DNA of 64,000 bases from Aliamphritea ceti (GTDB lineage: Bacteria > Pseudomonadota > Gammaproteobacteria > Pseudomonadales > Balneatricaceae): contig NZ_AP025282.1 of the NCBI RefSeq assembly GCF_024347215.1, positions 3,162,001-3,226,000 on the forward strand, written 5' to 3'. A program made the position numbers and the translations under genes. Of the stretch, positions 25,724-34,910 are shown one piece after another. Numbering within the stretch: the stretch's first letter is position 1; every line of letters begins with the position of its first letter. The notes beneath the pieces were generated by a model that was not told the DNA's origin, did no database searches, and saw only the letters and a list, made by a program, of their open reading frames with translations.

Positions 25724-25863
25724 CTTTATTCCTGTGTACTGTGATGCCCCCTCAAGCACCGTATTGTTGTTTCTTACACTTATATCTTACGCGTAAACCT
25801 TTCATACCAGTCGCCATCGCACCAGATCGCGACTGGTGTACATCATTCATCGGTAACCAGCGT

Positions 25864-26559
25864 TTATAATTCCTGACCGTTAGGTTCCATATTGCCCGTT
25901 TCAACCAGAAACTGCTGATACGTAAAGGCAATTAAGATCAAACGAGAGTCTTCATCCAGGTCGATAAACTTAAAACCATGGTTAATAACCACACTGCCCG
26001 CTTCACTGCCTCTGTGCAGGTTACGTAATTCAACCGGGGTAAGGATCACATGTTCTATATCCGCTACCCTCACCCGGGTCGTCAGATAAAAACGATCACC
26101 GATATCTCCTAGCGTCCGGCCAAACTGCACACAGCAGCCACTCAGACTTATATCAACACCCAACGCGGAACAGGGTAAATCATCCCGGTGACTCATCTCG
26201 TCAATATCATCAACAGATACCATCAGATTCACCGGTACCCGGGTATTGCTTCGGATCTGTTTTGATTCAATACTCGAGGGATACTCTAACAGCCAGTATG
26301 AAACCGGTAAGTCATATTGCTTTAATAGCTTGCAGGTAAAAGTAATAATTCGGTTGTTACTCAGCAAACGCAACGTGATGATGTTACCTTCAGTAATCAG
26401 CACTGTTTCACCACGGGCATTCTTAGGCGCCTGAATAAACACTCCGCTACCATCCACCACACCGACTAGAGAAGTCATGTAATGGCCTTTCGGCGCCTTT
26501 ATTTCAACCCTTACGGGTTCACCTATTTGCAACTTCAGATCTGACAGACTCTTTGCCAT
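25864..26559 (-). CDS. PilZ-domain cyclic di-GMP receptor (YcgR-like)
   Basis: A 231-residue cytoplasmic protein: an N-terminal YcgR-like domain (about 5-98, GEPVRVEIKAPKGHYMTSLVGV) and a C-terminal PilZ domain. Both c-di-GMP-binding motifs are present: R103-x3-R107 (RSNTR) and D136-x-S-x2-G141 (DISLSG). YcgR homologues brake flagellar rotation when c-di-GMP rises, but no flagellar gene is nearby, so the target is open. It starts 2 bp after the pdxB stop, so it is translated from the pdxB message. Several diguanylate cyclases in this window could supply its ligand. Confidence 0.88.
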   Translation of the reverse strand: MAKSLSDLKLQIGEPVRVEIKAPKGHYMTSLVGVVDGSGVFIQAPKNARGETVLITEGNIITLRLLSNNRIITFTCKLLKQYDLPVSYWLLEYPSSIESKQIRSNTRVPVNLMVSVDDIDEMSHRDDLPCSALGVDISLSGCCVQFGRTLGDIGDRFYLTTRVRVADIEHVILTPVELRNLHRGSEAGSVVINHGFKFIDLDEDSRLILIAFTYQQFLVETGNMEPNGQEL

Positions 26560-26561
26560 GT

Positions 26562-27722
26562 TTAAATCTGCCCGCCAAGTTTAAAACCCAGCGACAGTAA
26601 CAGCCTGCCATCAACGCTGTCCGAATCAACTCCATGAAGTGTCAGCGAAGAAAATTCGCGGCGTACCGGATACTCTTTACGCAAACGGTCAAAATTAACA
26701 GGTTGCTGCACGGTATCCAGTAAAGAATTACGAAAGCGCCGATCATCAGCTGCCGGATGATATACAGCATCAATTGCTTGTCTTACATCTACTGTCTTAT
26801 TCAATGTCAGGTCCGTCAACTCAGCCGCTGGCAAACAGTCATCCAGTGTCAGTTCAGGCAAAATATCCTGTGCCTGACAAAATGCCTCATACAACATGAA
26901 AGTCCCCCGCACTTTACCTTCCAGGCTATACCCGGCTATGTGCGGCGTACCTATGCGAACCCGAGCCGCCAACTCAGCATCTACGGCCGGCTCATGCTCC
27001 CAGACATCCAAAATCAGTGTGACGTCTTCACGCTGCCGGTGCCAGTTGAGCAAATCCTGATTATTAATTACCGGACCACGTCCTGCGTTCAGCAAAATAG
27101 CTCCCTGTTTGAGGGAATCAAGGTTGTCCTGATTGAGCAAATGTTTACTCGGATGGCTTCCTGTCGTCGTTAGCGGGGTATGACAACAGACAATATCGGC
27201 TTCGCTCAGTAACTGCTCCAACGCTGTAAATTGCTCGTTCGAATCCGTCTCCCGTTCCGCCCTGGGAGGATCATTAATCAGTACATTTAACCCCATGCCT
27301 GACAAGCGCCGCTGTAACCGGCCGCCGACATTACCAACCCCAACAATACCAACGGTTTTTCCGAGTAATTCAAAGTTCTGTTCTGCGGCCAGCATATACA
27401 AACAGCTGATAACATACTCCACCACAGCGTCTGCATTACAGCCTGGCGCACTGGAGAAACTGATGTCCTGCTCTTGTAAATAAGCCTGATCAATATGATC
27501 AGTGCCAATGGTCGCGGTACCGACAAAGCGAACGCTACTGCCTGCCAGTAAACCGGCATTAACCTGCGAGATTGATCGCACCAGAAGAACATCTGCATCA
27601 GCAACATCTTCTCTTTTCAGGTGACGTCCCGGTAAACGGCGAATGCTGCCAAAGCTGCCAAAAAGGCTTTCAACGGCTGGAATGTTTTCATCAGCGACAA
27701 TATGTAACGGCAGGTTATTCAA
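26562..27722 (-). CDS. pdxB: Erythronate-4-phosphate dehydrogenase
   Basis: A 386-residue D-isomer-specific 2-hydroxyacid dehydrogenase for the second step of the DXP-dependent pyridoxal phosphate pathway. Visible are the N-terminal IVADENIPAVESLFG typical of PdxB, the Rossmann loop GIVGVGNVGGRLQRRL (about 125), substrate/catalytic motifs RSISQVNAGLL, NAGRGPVINNQDL and PHIAGYSLEGKVRGT, and a C-terminal dimerisation domain. Length fits PdxB. The PilZ gene follows immediately. PLP made downstream serves several enzymes in this window (BhcA, BhcB, BhcC, TrpB), without implying co-regulation. Confidence 0.95.
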   Translation of the reverse strand: MNNLPLHIVADENIPAVESLFGSFGSIRRLPGRHLKREDVADADVLLVRSISQVNAGLLAGSSVRFVGTATIGTDHIDQAYLQEQDISFSSAPGCNADAVVEYVISCLYMLAAEQNFELLGKTVGIVGVGNVGGRLQRRLSGMGLNVLINDPPRAERETDSNEQFTALEQLLSEADIVCCHTPLTTTGSHPSKHLLNQDNLDSLKQGAILLNAGRGPVINNQDLLNWHRQREDVTLILDVWEHEPAVDAELAARVRIGTPHIAGYSLEGKVRGTFMLYEAFCQAQDILPELTLDDCLPAAELTDLTLNKTVDVRQAIDAVYHPAADDRRFRNSLLDTVQQPVNFDRLRKEYPVRREFSSLTLHGVDSDSVDGRLLLSLGFKLGGQI

Positions 27723-27835
27723 ATAGGGCTCCAGATACTGAAATTACGGCTGGTTAAGCGTCTCAAGCATGATTATAATTCCCGGCCACACAAGATTGCA
27801 GTAAAATATGCAGTCATTTTATTTAGGAAGCACTC

Positions 27836-28084
27836 TTGATCATTCGCTGGCGCAAACAACAGGACTTTTTTATCGTCCGACTCTACCAGGACTTGGTAGG
27901 CGACTGGGTGCTTAGCGAATCTTGGGGTAACTCTTTGCATCAGGATAATGCCTTTAATCACACGGTATATCACTGTTACCACGAAGCCCGCCACAGGCTG
28001 CGTGAAATTGGCCGCGAAAAGAAACTGCTGGGCTTCAAAAAAACCGTCGCTAAAGAACAACAGATCGAACTGGATTTCGGTTAA
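27836..28084 (+). CDS. Small WGR-like domain protein
   Basis: An 82-residue protein. The pattern FFIVRLYQDLVGDWVLSESWGNSL and the downstream HEARHRLREIGREKKLLGF resembles the WGR domain, in which the W-G-R is here W-G-N. Stand-alone WGR proteins of this size occur in proteobacteria and are uncharacterised; the domain also occurs in PARPs as a nucleic-acid-proximal module. The start is TTG with AGGAAG 6-7 bp upstream. It is divergent from pdxB with 113 bp between the starts. Confidence 0.72.
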   Translation: MIIRWRKQQDFFIVRLYQDLVGDWVLSESWGNSLHQDNAFNHTVYHCYHEARHRLREIGREKKLLGFKKTVAKEQQIELDFG

Positions 28085-28307
28085 TCTTTCCAGCCTCCTT
28101 TCTTCACTTCTTCTCTACACTCCTTCTCTTATTTCTCTCTCAGCTTTTAGTACCATTCCAGAACAGCCTTCTTAGACTAATGGCGAACAGTCTCTTCTGC
28201 GCTTAATCCCTATAGTTCTTCTTTTGCTATGCATATAACAAAGTGACTGATCGCGGACATTCAAAGCTCTGCAAAATCGGTCCATGCAAGAACCAGGAGA
28301 AGTACCC

Positions 28308-29510
28308 ATGAGTCAGTTCAATTTTGCGCCAATGCCAGATGCCGAAGGTTTCTTTGGAGAATACGGTGGGCAGATTATCCCCCCTGGACTGAAAGCAATT
28401 ATGGATGAGATTAATCATGCCTATGAAGAAATCCGCCATACTGAAACATTTCAAAATGAACTGATGCAGTTATTTCAGGATTACGTTGGCCGTCCCAGCC
28501 CGGTTTATCACGCTAAACGTTTAAGCGATCAACTGGGCGGTGCGCAAATATTCCTCAAGCGTGAAGACCTCAATCACACCGGAGCCCATAAAATTAATCA
28601 CTGCCTGGGTGAAGCTCTGCTGGCAAAATTCATGGGCAAAACCAAAGTCATTGCAGAAACAGGTGCCGGCCAGCACGGAGTAGCTCTGGCAACCGCCTGC
28701 GCACTGGTAGGTATCCCCTGTGAAATACATATGGGTCAGGTGGATATAGAAAAAGAACATCCTAACGTTACCAAGATGAAAATTCTGGGTTGTAACCTGA
28801 TACCGGTTACCCGTGGCACAGCAACGTTAAAGGATGCTGTCGATAGCGCATTCGAGGAATACCTTAAGGATCCTGTTAACTCAATATATGCCATAGGCTC
28901 AGTGGTCGGCCCCCATCCCTTTCCGAAAATGGTGCGGGATTTTCAGAGCATTATTGGCCGGGAAGCTCGTCAGCAATTTCAGAACAGATTTGAAAAGAAT
29001 CCTGATTATATAACCGCCTGTGTCGGCGGCGGTTCAAACGCAATGGGCTTGTTCACTGCATTTCTAAACGATGATGATGTGCGTATTGTTGGCGTAGAAC
29101 CCGCCGGCAAAGGACTTAACACCCCGGACCATTCTGCAACCCTGACACTGGGTTCACCCGGCGAAATACATGGCTTTAAATGTTACGTGCTACAGGACGA
29201 AGAAGGCCAGCCTTTACCGGTTCACTCAATTGCTTCCGGGCTCGATTACCCCGGTGTCGGACCGCAACATTGCTACCTGAAAGATATCGAACGGGTACAG
29301 TATGAATCAGTAACTGATGAAGAATGCCTGAACGCTTTTATGACGCTGTCCCGGGTAGAAGGCATTATTCCCGCACTGGAAAGTGCTCACGCTGTTGCCT
29401 GGGCCATGCGGATGGCACCACAGCTGGATCAGAATCAGACCATTCTGGTTAATCTTTCCGGCAGGGGCGACAAAGATGCTGATTATGTAGCAGACAAACT
29501 GGGGCTATAA
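28308..29510 (+). CDS. TrpB-like tryptophan synthase beta subunit, stand-alone
   Basis: A 400-residue PLP enzyme of the TrpB fold. The PLP lysine is K95 in GAHKINH; the catalytic Glu is E117 in AETGAGQHG. The phosphate-binding loop GGGSNAMG and the late SGRGDKD are present. The start is ATG 28308 with AGGAG at a good distance; an ATG eight codons earlier lacks a site. The sequence departs from housekeeping TrpB: HKINHCLGEALLAK, VALATACALVGIPCEIHMG and IPPGLK in place of VPETL. There is no trpA beside it. It probably belongs to a separate TrpB clade and may act with serine and indole, or in other beta-replacements. Confidence 0.85.
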   Translation: MSQFNFAPMPDAEGFFGEYGGQIIPPGLKAIMDEINHAYEEIRHTETFQNELMQLFQDYVGRPSPVYHAKRLSDQLGGAQIFLKREDLNHTGAHKINHCLGEALLAKFMGKTKVIAETGAGQHGVALATACALVGIPCEIHMGQVDIEKEHPNVTKMKILGCNLIPVTRGTATLKDAVDSAFEEYLKDPVNSIYAIGSVVGPHPFPKMVRDFQSIIGREARQQFQNRFEKNPDYITACVGGGSNAMGLFTAFLNDDDVRIVGVEPAGKGLNTPDHSATLTLGSPGEIHGFKCYVLQDEEGQPLPVHSIASGLDYPGVGPQHCYLKDIERVQYESVTDEECLNAFMTLSRVEGIIPALESAHAVAWAMRMAPQLDQNQTILVNLSGRGDKDADYVADKLGL

Positions 29511-29532
29511 ACCAGGATTTGCACCTTAAAAC

Positions 29533-29585
29533 AAAAAAGAGAAAGATACCGGCTAATAATATATCAGCGGTTCTTTCTCTTTTTT
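29533..29585. terminator. Bidirectional terminator after trpB-like gene
   Basis: AAAAAAGAGAAAG (29533-29545) pairs with CTTTCTCTTTTTT (29573-29585), with additional ACCG/CGGT pairing inside. It lies between convergent genes. Confidence 0.8.
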
Positions 29586-29608
29586 AATAGCTGTGATGCA
29601 AGAGTAAA

Positions 29609-30205
29609 TCAGAAACTGAAAGTTGGCGGTTCTGTTTCCGTCTGACTAAGCGCTCGCAAATGGGCATTTTTCTTGATGACCTGAGCAACCATAATTTTGC
29701 AATTTTCAGTAAAGCTCACACCAGAATCTTTACTGGTGACAGCTAAAACATCTTTAAGATGATCAGTAGTATAGGTTATCGCAATTCCCTTACCATGTTC
29801 GTAGTAACTCTTAAAAGGTGATCCCTGATTACCCAGGTACAACTGATCCTGTGTATTTGACCATTGCTTAAGTTCACCTTTTTCATAATCAGATACAGGG
29901 CAAACTTCATGAAGGCGGGCATTAATCACCGCCAGTCTGCCAGCAAGAATTGCATTACTTTGCTCTGCCTTCAGTGGATCCTCTTCCTTAAGTGATGAAA
30001 CTTCGGGTTTCTTCACTGACGCGACAACAGGTTTTTGAGGTGCAACATTACCCGGTGTAGTTTCAACCGTTACCTGTGATGCTTTTGCCGATGTATCTGA
30101 AGACTCTTCCTGAGATGTATTTTCAGGTTTTATCAGAGACTGTAACTGGCAACCAGACACCCCAACAGCGGCTACCAACAAGAGAACTCTTTTGAACATA
30201 ATCAT
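29609..30205 (-). CDS. Lipoprotein, unknown function
   Basis: A 198-residue protein with a lipoprotein signal peptide (VLLLVAAVGVSGC, Cys near residue 19). A low-complexity Ser/Thr/Lys/Pro linker follows (about 25-80), then a C-terminal domain with CPVSDYEKGELKQWSNTQDQLYLGN and VTSKDSGVSFTENCKIMVAQVIKK. Two Cys in the mature domain could form a disulfide. I do not recognise the family. A second ATG two codons in is equally possible as start. It lies downstream of the NhaC gene on the same strand, separated by 166 bp. Confidence 0.75.
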   Translation of the reverse strand: MIMFKRVLLLVAAVGVSGCQLQSLIKPENTSQEESSDTSAKASQVTVETTPGNVAPQKPVVASVKKPEVSSLKEEDPLKAEQSNAILAGRLAVINARLHEVCPVSDYEKGELKQWSNTQDQLYLGNQGSPFKSYYEHGKGIAITYTTDHLKDVLAVTSKDSGVSFTENCKIMVAQVIKKNAHLRALSQTETEPPTFSF

Positions 30206-30371
30206 CCGTTAACTCTGTATTTTCGGAACCAGAGAATGATACACATCTACTATTCCAGAATCCAAAAATGAAACCGTTTTTTCAGACAAAAATATTCAAA
30301 AACGGCGCGAATTCATCAGAAAACCCACACCGTCACGTTTGTGTACTGCTTAAATCTATTTTTGTGATGTT

Positions 30372-31679
30372 TTACCGGGCATATCCTGGTTTAGCTATGA
30401 TCACAGAAATCACCGCCGCCAGCCCCAAAAACCAGCAATACTGTACAGAAGTTACTAACTCCAGTGGCGAAACCTTCGCTATAGATGATGCCAGCAGAAT
30501 CTGAGCTCCCCAGGGAATCATTCCCTGTACAACACAGGAAAAAATATCCATCAGACTGGCTGCCCGCTTGGCATTCACACCATAGCGGTTTGCGATATCC
30601 CTCGCTAAAGAGCCGGCAATAACAATAGACACTGTATTGTTAGCCGTACACAGGTTAATAGCCGCTACACTAGCAGCAATACTAAACTCACCAACCCTGC
30701 GGCCATCTTCCCGCCCTTCTTTATGGGTCAGCGCTTCAATTTTATCTGCAATATAATTCAGGCCACCCTGCTGTTTAATCAAAGCTCCCAGCCCACCAAT
30801 CAGCATCGACAGAATCATGATTTCCTGCATGCCTGTATAACCATCATATATTTGTCCGGATAGCTGCGCGACACTGTAATCTGGCATTGTTATAAAACCA
30901 ACACCGCCCGCCAGCAAAATACCAGTTAACAGAACAAGCATGACATTAACGCCCATAACAGCCAGTACCAGCACCGTTAAATAAGGCAGTACTTTTATAA
31001 GCTCATAGTCATGCGGCAGCACTTCGCCGGGATTACTCTGGTACGCCAGTAACAAAATAGCTATAAAAGCAGCAGGCATTGCAATCATCAGATTCAGGCG
31101 GAATTTATCCCGCATCTCACACCCCTGGGTTCGTGTCGCAGCAATAGTAGTATCCGAAATAATCGACAGGTTATCGCCAAACATAGCTCCACCTACGACA
31201 GCACCAGTGGTCAGCAACAATGGCAAGTCACTGGATTCAGACAGCCCAACTGCTACGGGAGCTACTGCAGCAATGGTTCCCATAGAGGTTCCCATCGACG
31301 TAGCAATGAAAGCAGCAATAATGAATATACCCGGCAATAACAGCCATTCAGGCATAATACTCAGCCCAAGGCTAACCGTCGCATCCACACCACCAACAGC
31401 TTTAACCACTGAAGCAAAAGCACCTGCCAGTAAAAACACCAGTACCATGGTAATTATGGTCGAATCACCGATGCCCTTAATAAAAGATTCCAGACGGTTA
31501 TTCAGTGACCCTGGCGAGAAACATAGCGACAACACGATTGCCGGGATAATCGCCACTGGCGCCGAAATCTGATAGAACGCAAAGTCTACGCCTTGTGCCT
31601 GATAATAAATCCCGCTGCCAATGAACAGCGTAAGAAACAGCGCTAACGGAAGCAGCGCCAAAGGATTGGAAGTATGCAT
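30372..31679 (-). CDS. NhaC-family Na+/H+ antiporter
   Basis: A 435-residue inner-membrane protein with about eleven or twelve hydrophobic segments. Diagnostic stretches are ATSMGTSMGTIAAVAPVAVGLSESS, VVGGAMFGDNLSIISDTTIAATRTQGCEMRDKFR and CTANNTVSIVIAGSLARDIANRYGV, characteristic of the NhaC/ion-transporter superfamily. Related proteins exchange Na+ for protons or malate/lactate, so substrate cannot be fixed. Sodium extrusion suits a marine organism. There is no operon partner. Confidence 0.88.
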   Translation of the reverse strand: MHTSNPLALLPLALFLTLFIGSGIYYQAQGVDFAFYQISAPVAIIPAIVLSLCFSPGSLNNRLESFIKGIGDSTIITMVLVFLLAGAFASVVKAVGGVDATVSLGLSIMPEWLLLPGIFIIAAFIATSMGTSMGTIAAVAPVAVGLSESSDLPLLLTTGAVVGGAMFGDNLSIISDTTIAATRTQGCEMRDKFRLNLMIAMPAAFIAILLLAYQSNPGEVLPHDYELIKVLPYLTVLVLAVMGVNVMLVLLTGILLAGGVGFITMPDYSVAQLSGQIYDGYTGMQEIMILSMLIGGLGALIKQQGGLNYIADKIEALTHKEGREDGRRVGEFSIAASVAAINLCTANNTVSIVIAGSLARDIANRYGVNAKRAASLMDIFSCVVQGMIPWGAQILLASSIAKVSPLELVTSVQYCWFLGLAAVISVIIAKPGYAR

Positions 31680-32024
31680 GAATAGTGTTCCTGAAAACGA
31701 GAAATCTGTGGGTAACAGCTAACTCAGCACAGCTATCAGGATCTCTGACAACGGCACTTGAAGTGACGGAAAAGATACTCTCAAGAAGATATAAAGAAAA
31801 GATTTTTTATTTCTTTTTAGAATTAAAAGATTATAAAACCTGACTTTTGGGTTATATCCATCAGCACATTTAATCACTGATCAATACCTGACCGGATTCT
31901 CCATTAATACGCACTTAACTCACCAGAGACCTTTAGATTTCACCCCGCTCTCACAACGACAGATTACCCGCCTAAAAACGCAGTAGTTTCCTGAGCAGGC
32001 AATCCGTCACATACTCCGGATACA
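31680..32024. other. Intergenic stretch, nothing recognised
   Basis: This is a 345-bp AT-rich gap between the NhaC start and the DUF2845 stop. It contains A/T homopolymer runs near 31795-31840, probably the NhaC promoter region. No gene or hairpin was recognised. Confidence 0.4.
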
Positions 32025-32348
32025 TTAAAAAGCTTTCTTAAGCTTACGCTCAGAACGAGTTGAACGGGTCTTTATTATCATATTGCCGTCGTGCTGAATC
32101 ATCTCGTACATACCGTTTCGCTTCCAGATACTTCGTCGCTTAGAGCAATATGTTTGCTTTTTCTTTATTACCCTTCCGCAGGTTTTCTCAGAAGACACAG
32201 TCATATCAGGATAGCCCCATGCATCATAAACTTTGCTGATGTCATCACCTTCGTCAGCGATATCGCCATTCGGTAAACGAATACCGGCACTCGCCGAGAT
32301 GGATGTGGCTAATAAGAGGAGAAGAATCAATCCATAATTCATTTTCAT
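32025..32348 (-). CDS. DUF2845 family secreted protein
   Basis: A 107-residue protein with a signal peptide (LILLLLLATSISASA) and a mature domain beginning GIRLPNGDIADEGDDISKVYDAWGYPD. That LPNG-D-x-G-D-x-V-G-P pattern is characteristic of DUF2845, a small periplasmic family of unknown function. Two Cys (CGRV and YCSKR) could form a disulfide; the C-terminus is very basic (TRSTRSERKLKKAF). I favour the ATG at 32348 (MKMNYG), giving a standard signal peptide; an ATG at 32357 is also in frame. Confidence 0.75.
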   Translation of the reverse strand: MKMNYGLILLLLLATSISASAGIRLPNGDIADEGDDISKVYDAWGYPDMTVSSEKTCGRVIKKKQTYCSKRRSIWKRNGMYEMIQHDGNMIIKTRSTRSERKLKKAF

Positions 32349-32658
32349 AATATCCATATACAGGTAGAAAGACTCTTTATAACACAGCCAGCATTAGGGC
32401 CACAGTCCACAAGCACCAGGTCTCTAGATTGTTTACCTCTTCATCCAACCAAGCAGGAAGTTTAACGTTAAATAATCAGATCAAATCTAACGTTCCTAAA
32501 AACTCTTACTTTGAGAAGCCCGCAGGGTTGGCTGACTAAAGCGAAAAAAATCTCCGACTTCCTCACTACCCAAAATAGGTAATTCGAAGTAACGTCTCTA
32601 TGAAGCTCAGCTATCTTTTCTCTTGTGGCAAGTTTTACAACAAAACAAGGATCTGCCA
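32349..32658. other. Intergenic stretch, nothing recognised
   Basis: This is a gap of about 310 bp between divergent small genes. A 63-codon reverse-strand frame here lacks a ribosome site or protein features. Confidence 0.4.
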
Positions 32659-32916
32659 ATGATTAAAGCACAGCATAAAGGTTTCCTGATATTTGCAGCC
32701 CCGGAAGAAATTACAGACAACGGGAAATGGAGCGTAAGAGTATTAATTATGCGTAACATGAAAACTGATACGGTATCTAAACAGCAATATTATAAAAGCA
32801 AAAACACATGTGACAGCAGAGAAGAAGCTGAAGCACATAGTATCTTCTACGCTCTCAGAGTTATTGATGGCAAGATTCCTGGTCAAAACACTAACAGTCT
32901 ATTTTCCGTCATTTAA
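32659..32916 (+). CDS. Small hypothetical protein, 85 residues
   Basis: An 85-residue soluble protein beginning MIKAQHKGFLIFAAPEEI; the ATG at 32659 has AAGGA upstream, unlike the first ATG of the frame at 32623. The pattern GFLIFAAPEEITDNGKWSVRVLIMRN... followed by CDSREEAEAHSIFYALRVIDGKIPG resembles short DUF-type proteins widespread in gammaproteobacteria, with a predicted beta-hairpin core and one helix. I cannot name the family with certainty. It stands alone in an AT-rich stretch. Confidence 0.65.
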   Translation: MIKAQHKGFLIFAAPEEITDNGKWSVRVLIMRNMKTDTVSKQQYYKSKNTCDSREEAEAHSIFYALRVIDGKIPGQNTNSLFSVI

Positions 32917-33253
32917 GCCTATATATCGTCAGTAAGAAGCTTTATAAAAACAGGTCGAAAACCAGTTAAATAGTTACCGACAATAATTTTGATACCTACA
33001 GTAAAAATTTACCGTTTTTAAATCAACAGAATGCTAAGCAAAAAAGTGAGTAATTTATACTACTTTAAACTGACTGTTATCATATTTATCGCTAATAAAT
33101 CGATAGATCATCAAAACCATTAAGCATAGATTAATGCACAACCTGTTTTTTATTATACACAATGTATACAGTTTGATTTAACGCTTCTTTTTTGTTCTGA
33201 TTATCGTGAAAATAATACTGTTTTATACCTCACGCTGGTACAGAGTATAAAAA
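32917..33253. other. Intergenic AT-rich stretch, nothing recognised
   Basis: This 337-bp gap upstream of a diguanylate cyclase gene is distinctly AT-rich, with no hairpin or ORF I trust. It probably contains the promoter. Confidence 0.4.
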
Positions 33254-34258
33254 ATGGATGCTGTAAGTTTCATACATAAAATCAGAACAGAATTTAAAAA
33301 ACGCTCCGAACAAGAAGTCGTTATGCTCTCTTGCAGTGCGTTAGGCATCTTATATCTCCCCCCCTTTATCATCTACCGGATTATAAACGAAGACTGGTCT
33401 ATGGCAGTCATCGACTCGCTTGTGTTCCTGATCATGGTTCTGTTTTTCAGATTCAACTATATGAAGGGTAGCATCCTCAGTACAAGATTAACCATGTCAG
33501 CTTTTCTCATGATTGCCTGCATGGCAGTCGTCTACCTCAAAGGTATATCATCTATTTTTTGGTATTTCCCTGCTGTAATTGTTGTTTACTATTTGTTAAA
33601 ACCCATACATGCAGTTTTAATAAGCTTATCTTCAGCAGTTACTTTATCTTTCATATTGTACTCTTCACTAGAGAGTATTGTATTTGCATCAATACTTGTC
33701 CCTTGTATTTTAATGAATTTAATTTTATATATTACATTTAATTCGTATGCAAAAATTGAAAAACAATTAACCAAACTTGTTACTATAGATTCATTAACTG
33801 GAGTCAGAAATCGCAGATCTCTTACACAAGAGCTTGCCAACATAGTAATGAGTCAGCGCAGAATTTTTTTTAATATATCGCTAATCATGTTCGACTTAGA
33901 CAATTTCAAAAAAATTAACGATGAACATGGACATGTCATTGGTGATGAAGTTTTAATACATATAGCAAAAATTTTTAGCTTAAATATTCGCGCTTCTGAT
34001 TCTTTATTCAGATATGGCGGCGAAGAGTTTGTCATTCTGCTACCTGACGTCAATCTTCCTGAAGCATTTACCGTCTCTGAAAACCTACGTAAGCTCGTCG
34101 CCGCCAGTACACTTCCATCAGGTATAACAGCAACGGTATCAATGGGAGTCGCACAACAGCTAAAGGCTGAAACAGCTGTTGAATGGTTAAAAAGAGCCGA
34201 TGCGGCCCTCTATAAAGCAAAGCAAAACGGTAGAGATCAGGTAGTAATTTCTCAATAA
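33254..34258 (+). CDS. Membrane diguanylate cyclase (GGDEF) with I-site
   Basis: A 334-residue protein with about five or six hydrophobic segments in residues 25-165 and a GGDEF domain in about 172-330. The D-x-D-x-F-K-K-I-N-D-E-H-G-H region and YGGEEF signature are intact. RASD five residues before the signature is a complete RxxD inhibitory site, so product feedback is expected, unlike the cyclases at 1 and 15692. The C-terminus YKAKQNGRDQV is identical to the truncated cyclase at window start. The gene and flanks are AT-richer than the rest of the window, which could mean later acquisition. Confidence 0.9.
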   Translation: MDAVSFIHKIRTEFKKRSEQEVVMLSCSALGILYLPPFIIYRIINEDWSMAVIDSLVFLIMVLFFRFNYMKGSILSTRLTMSAFLMIACMAVVYLKGISSIFWYFPAVIVVYYLLKPIHAVLISLSSAVTLSFILYSSLESIVFASILVPCILMNLILYITFNSYAKIEKQLTKLVTIDSLTGVRNRRSLTQELANIVMSQRRIFFNISLIMFDLDNFKKINDEHGHVIGDEVLIHIAKIFSLNIRASDSLFRYGGEEFVILLPDVNLPEAFTVSENLRKLVAASTLPSGITATVSMGVAQQLKAETAVEWLKRADAALYKAKQNGRDQVVISQ

Positions 34259-34526
34259 ATTACTCAAGTACCTTACTCATCCTGTATTAATTTTAAAGAG
34301 CAAGCTTGCTTGTAAATAAAAATAACTGAAACATAAAACGAGTTAGCTTACTTATTATTTCGCTACATAATTTAATAAATTTGTATAATTTATCTAGCAT
34401 TTTCTCACACAAAACCGACCTCTTTATACGCAACTAAACAGAAATAGAGACATTCAAATATTTTCAATCATGATTCACGCTTAACATTAAATAAATCACT
34501 AAAGCTATAATTGGCTATACTTTTAT

Positions 34527-34652
34527 CGGGTACCAAAGGATGCTGTGACGGGATGGCGCTTCTGATTTTCAGTACATCTGTAAAATAAGGACATCGGCCT
34601 AGCAATATTAGTCAATATGTCGATACGCCATGTTAGAAGCATCCGGTACCCG
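34527..34652. other. Long imperfect inverted-repeat element, candidate structured RNA or mobile remnant
   Basis: CGGGTACC-aaa-GGATGCT (34527-34544) pairs with AGCATCCGGTACCCG (34638-34652), 15 bp with a 3-nt bulge. Inside, ATGGCG (34553-34558) pairs with CGCCAT (34626-34631), and GACAT/ATGTC (34590-34594 with 34617-34621) forms a third nested helix. The nested arrangement spans 126 bp. Confidence 0.5.
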
Positions 34653-34850
34653 CCTTTCAAGCCTGTTTACCCAAAAACTAATACCTTTTTTCATGGCTAC
34701 TTCACCAGGCATTTTCTGATCCCTGTTTAAGGAAAATCTATTAACGCTAAACTGTTGAAAAGTAATACTATTCATCTATCTCTACACATAAATGAAACAG
34801 AAAATAGCGAACCGGCACATTCGACCTATACTTATCTATACAAAAAGCTA

Positions 34851-34910
34851 TCTGTCTGAACTCCCACGACCCACCTTTCAGACGGGTAGCTTTTTGTTTT
34901 AACCGCTTTA
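34851..34910 (+). terminator. Orphan terminator-like hairpin or small-RNA 3' end
   Basis: On the + strand RNA, 34851-34870 can pair with 34887-34906 over about 20 positions, with G-U wobbles and one weak position near the middle, closed by a C-rich 16-nt loop (CTCCCACGACCCACCT) and followed by TTTT. It is more than 590 bp from the upstream gene's stop, too far for a normal terminator. Confidence 0.55.

Noticed and set aside
30268..30504. 78-codon forward ORF
   Set aside because: Most of it is antisense to the end of the NhaC gene.
34527..34652. Possible integron attC site
   Set aside because: A GTTAGA is present near one arm, but the matching R'' and R' core boxes (RYYYAAC and GTTRRRY) are not, and no integrase or cassette array is nearby.
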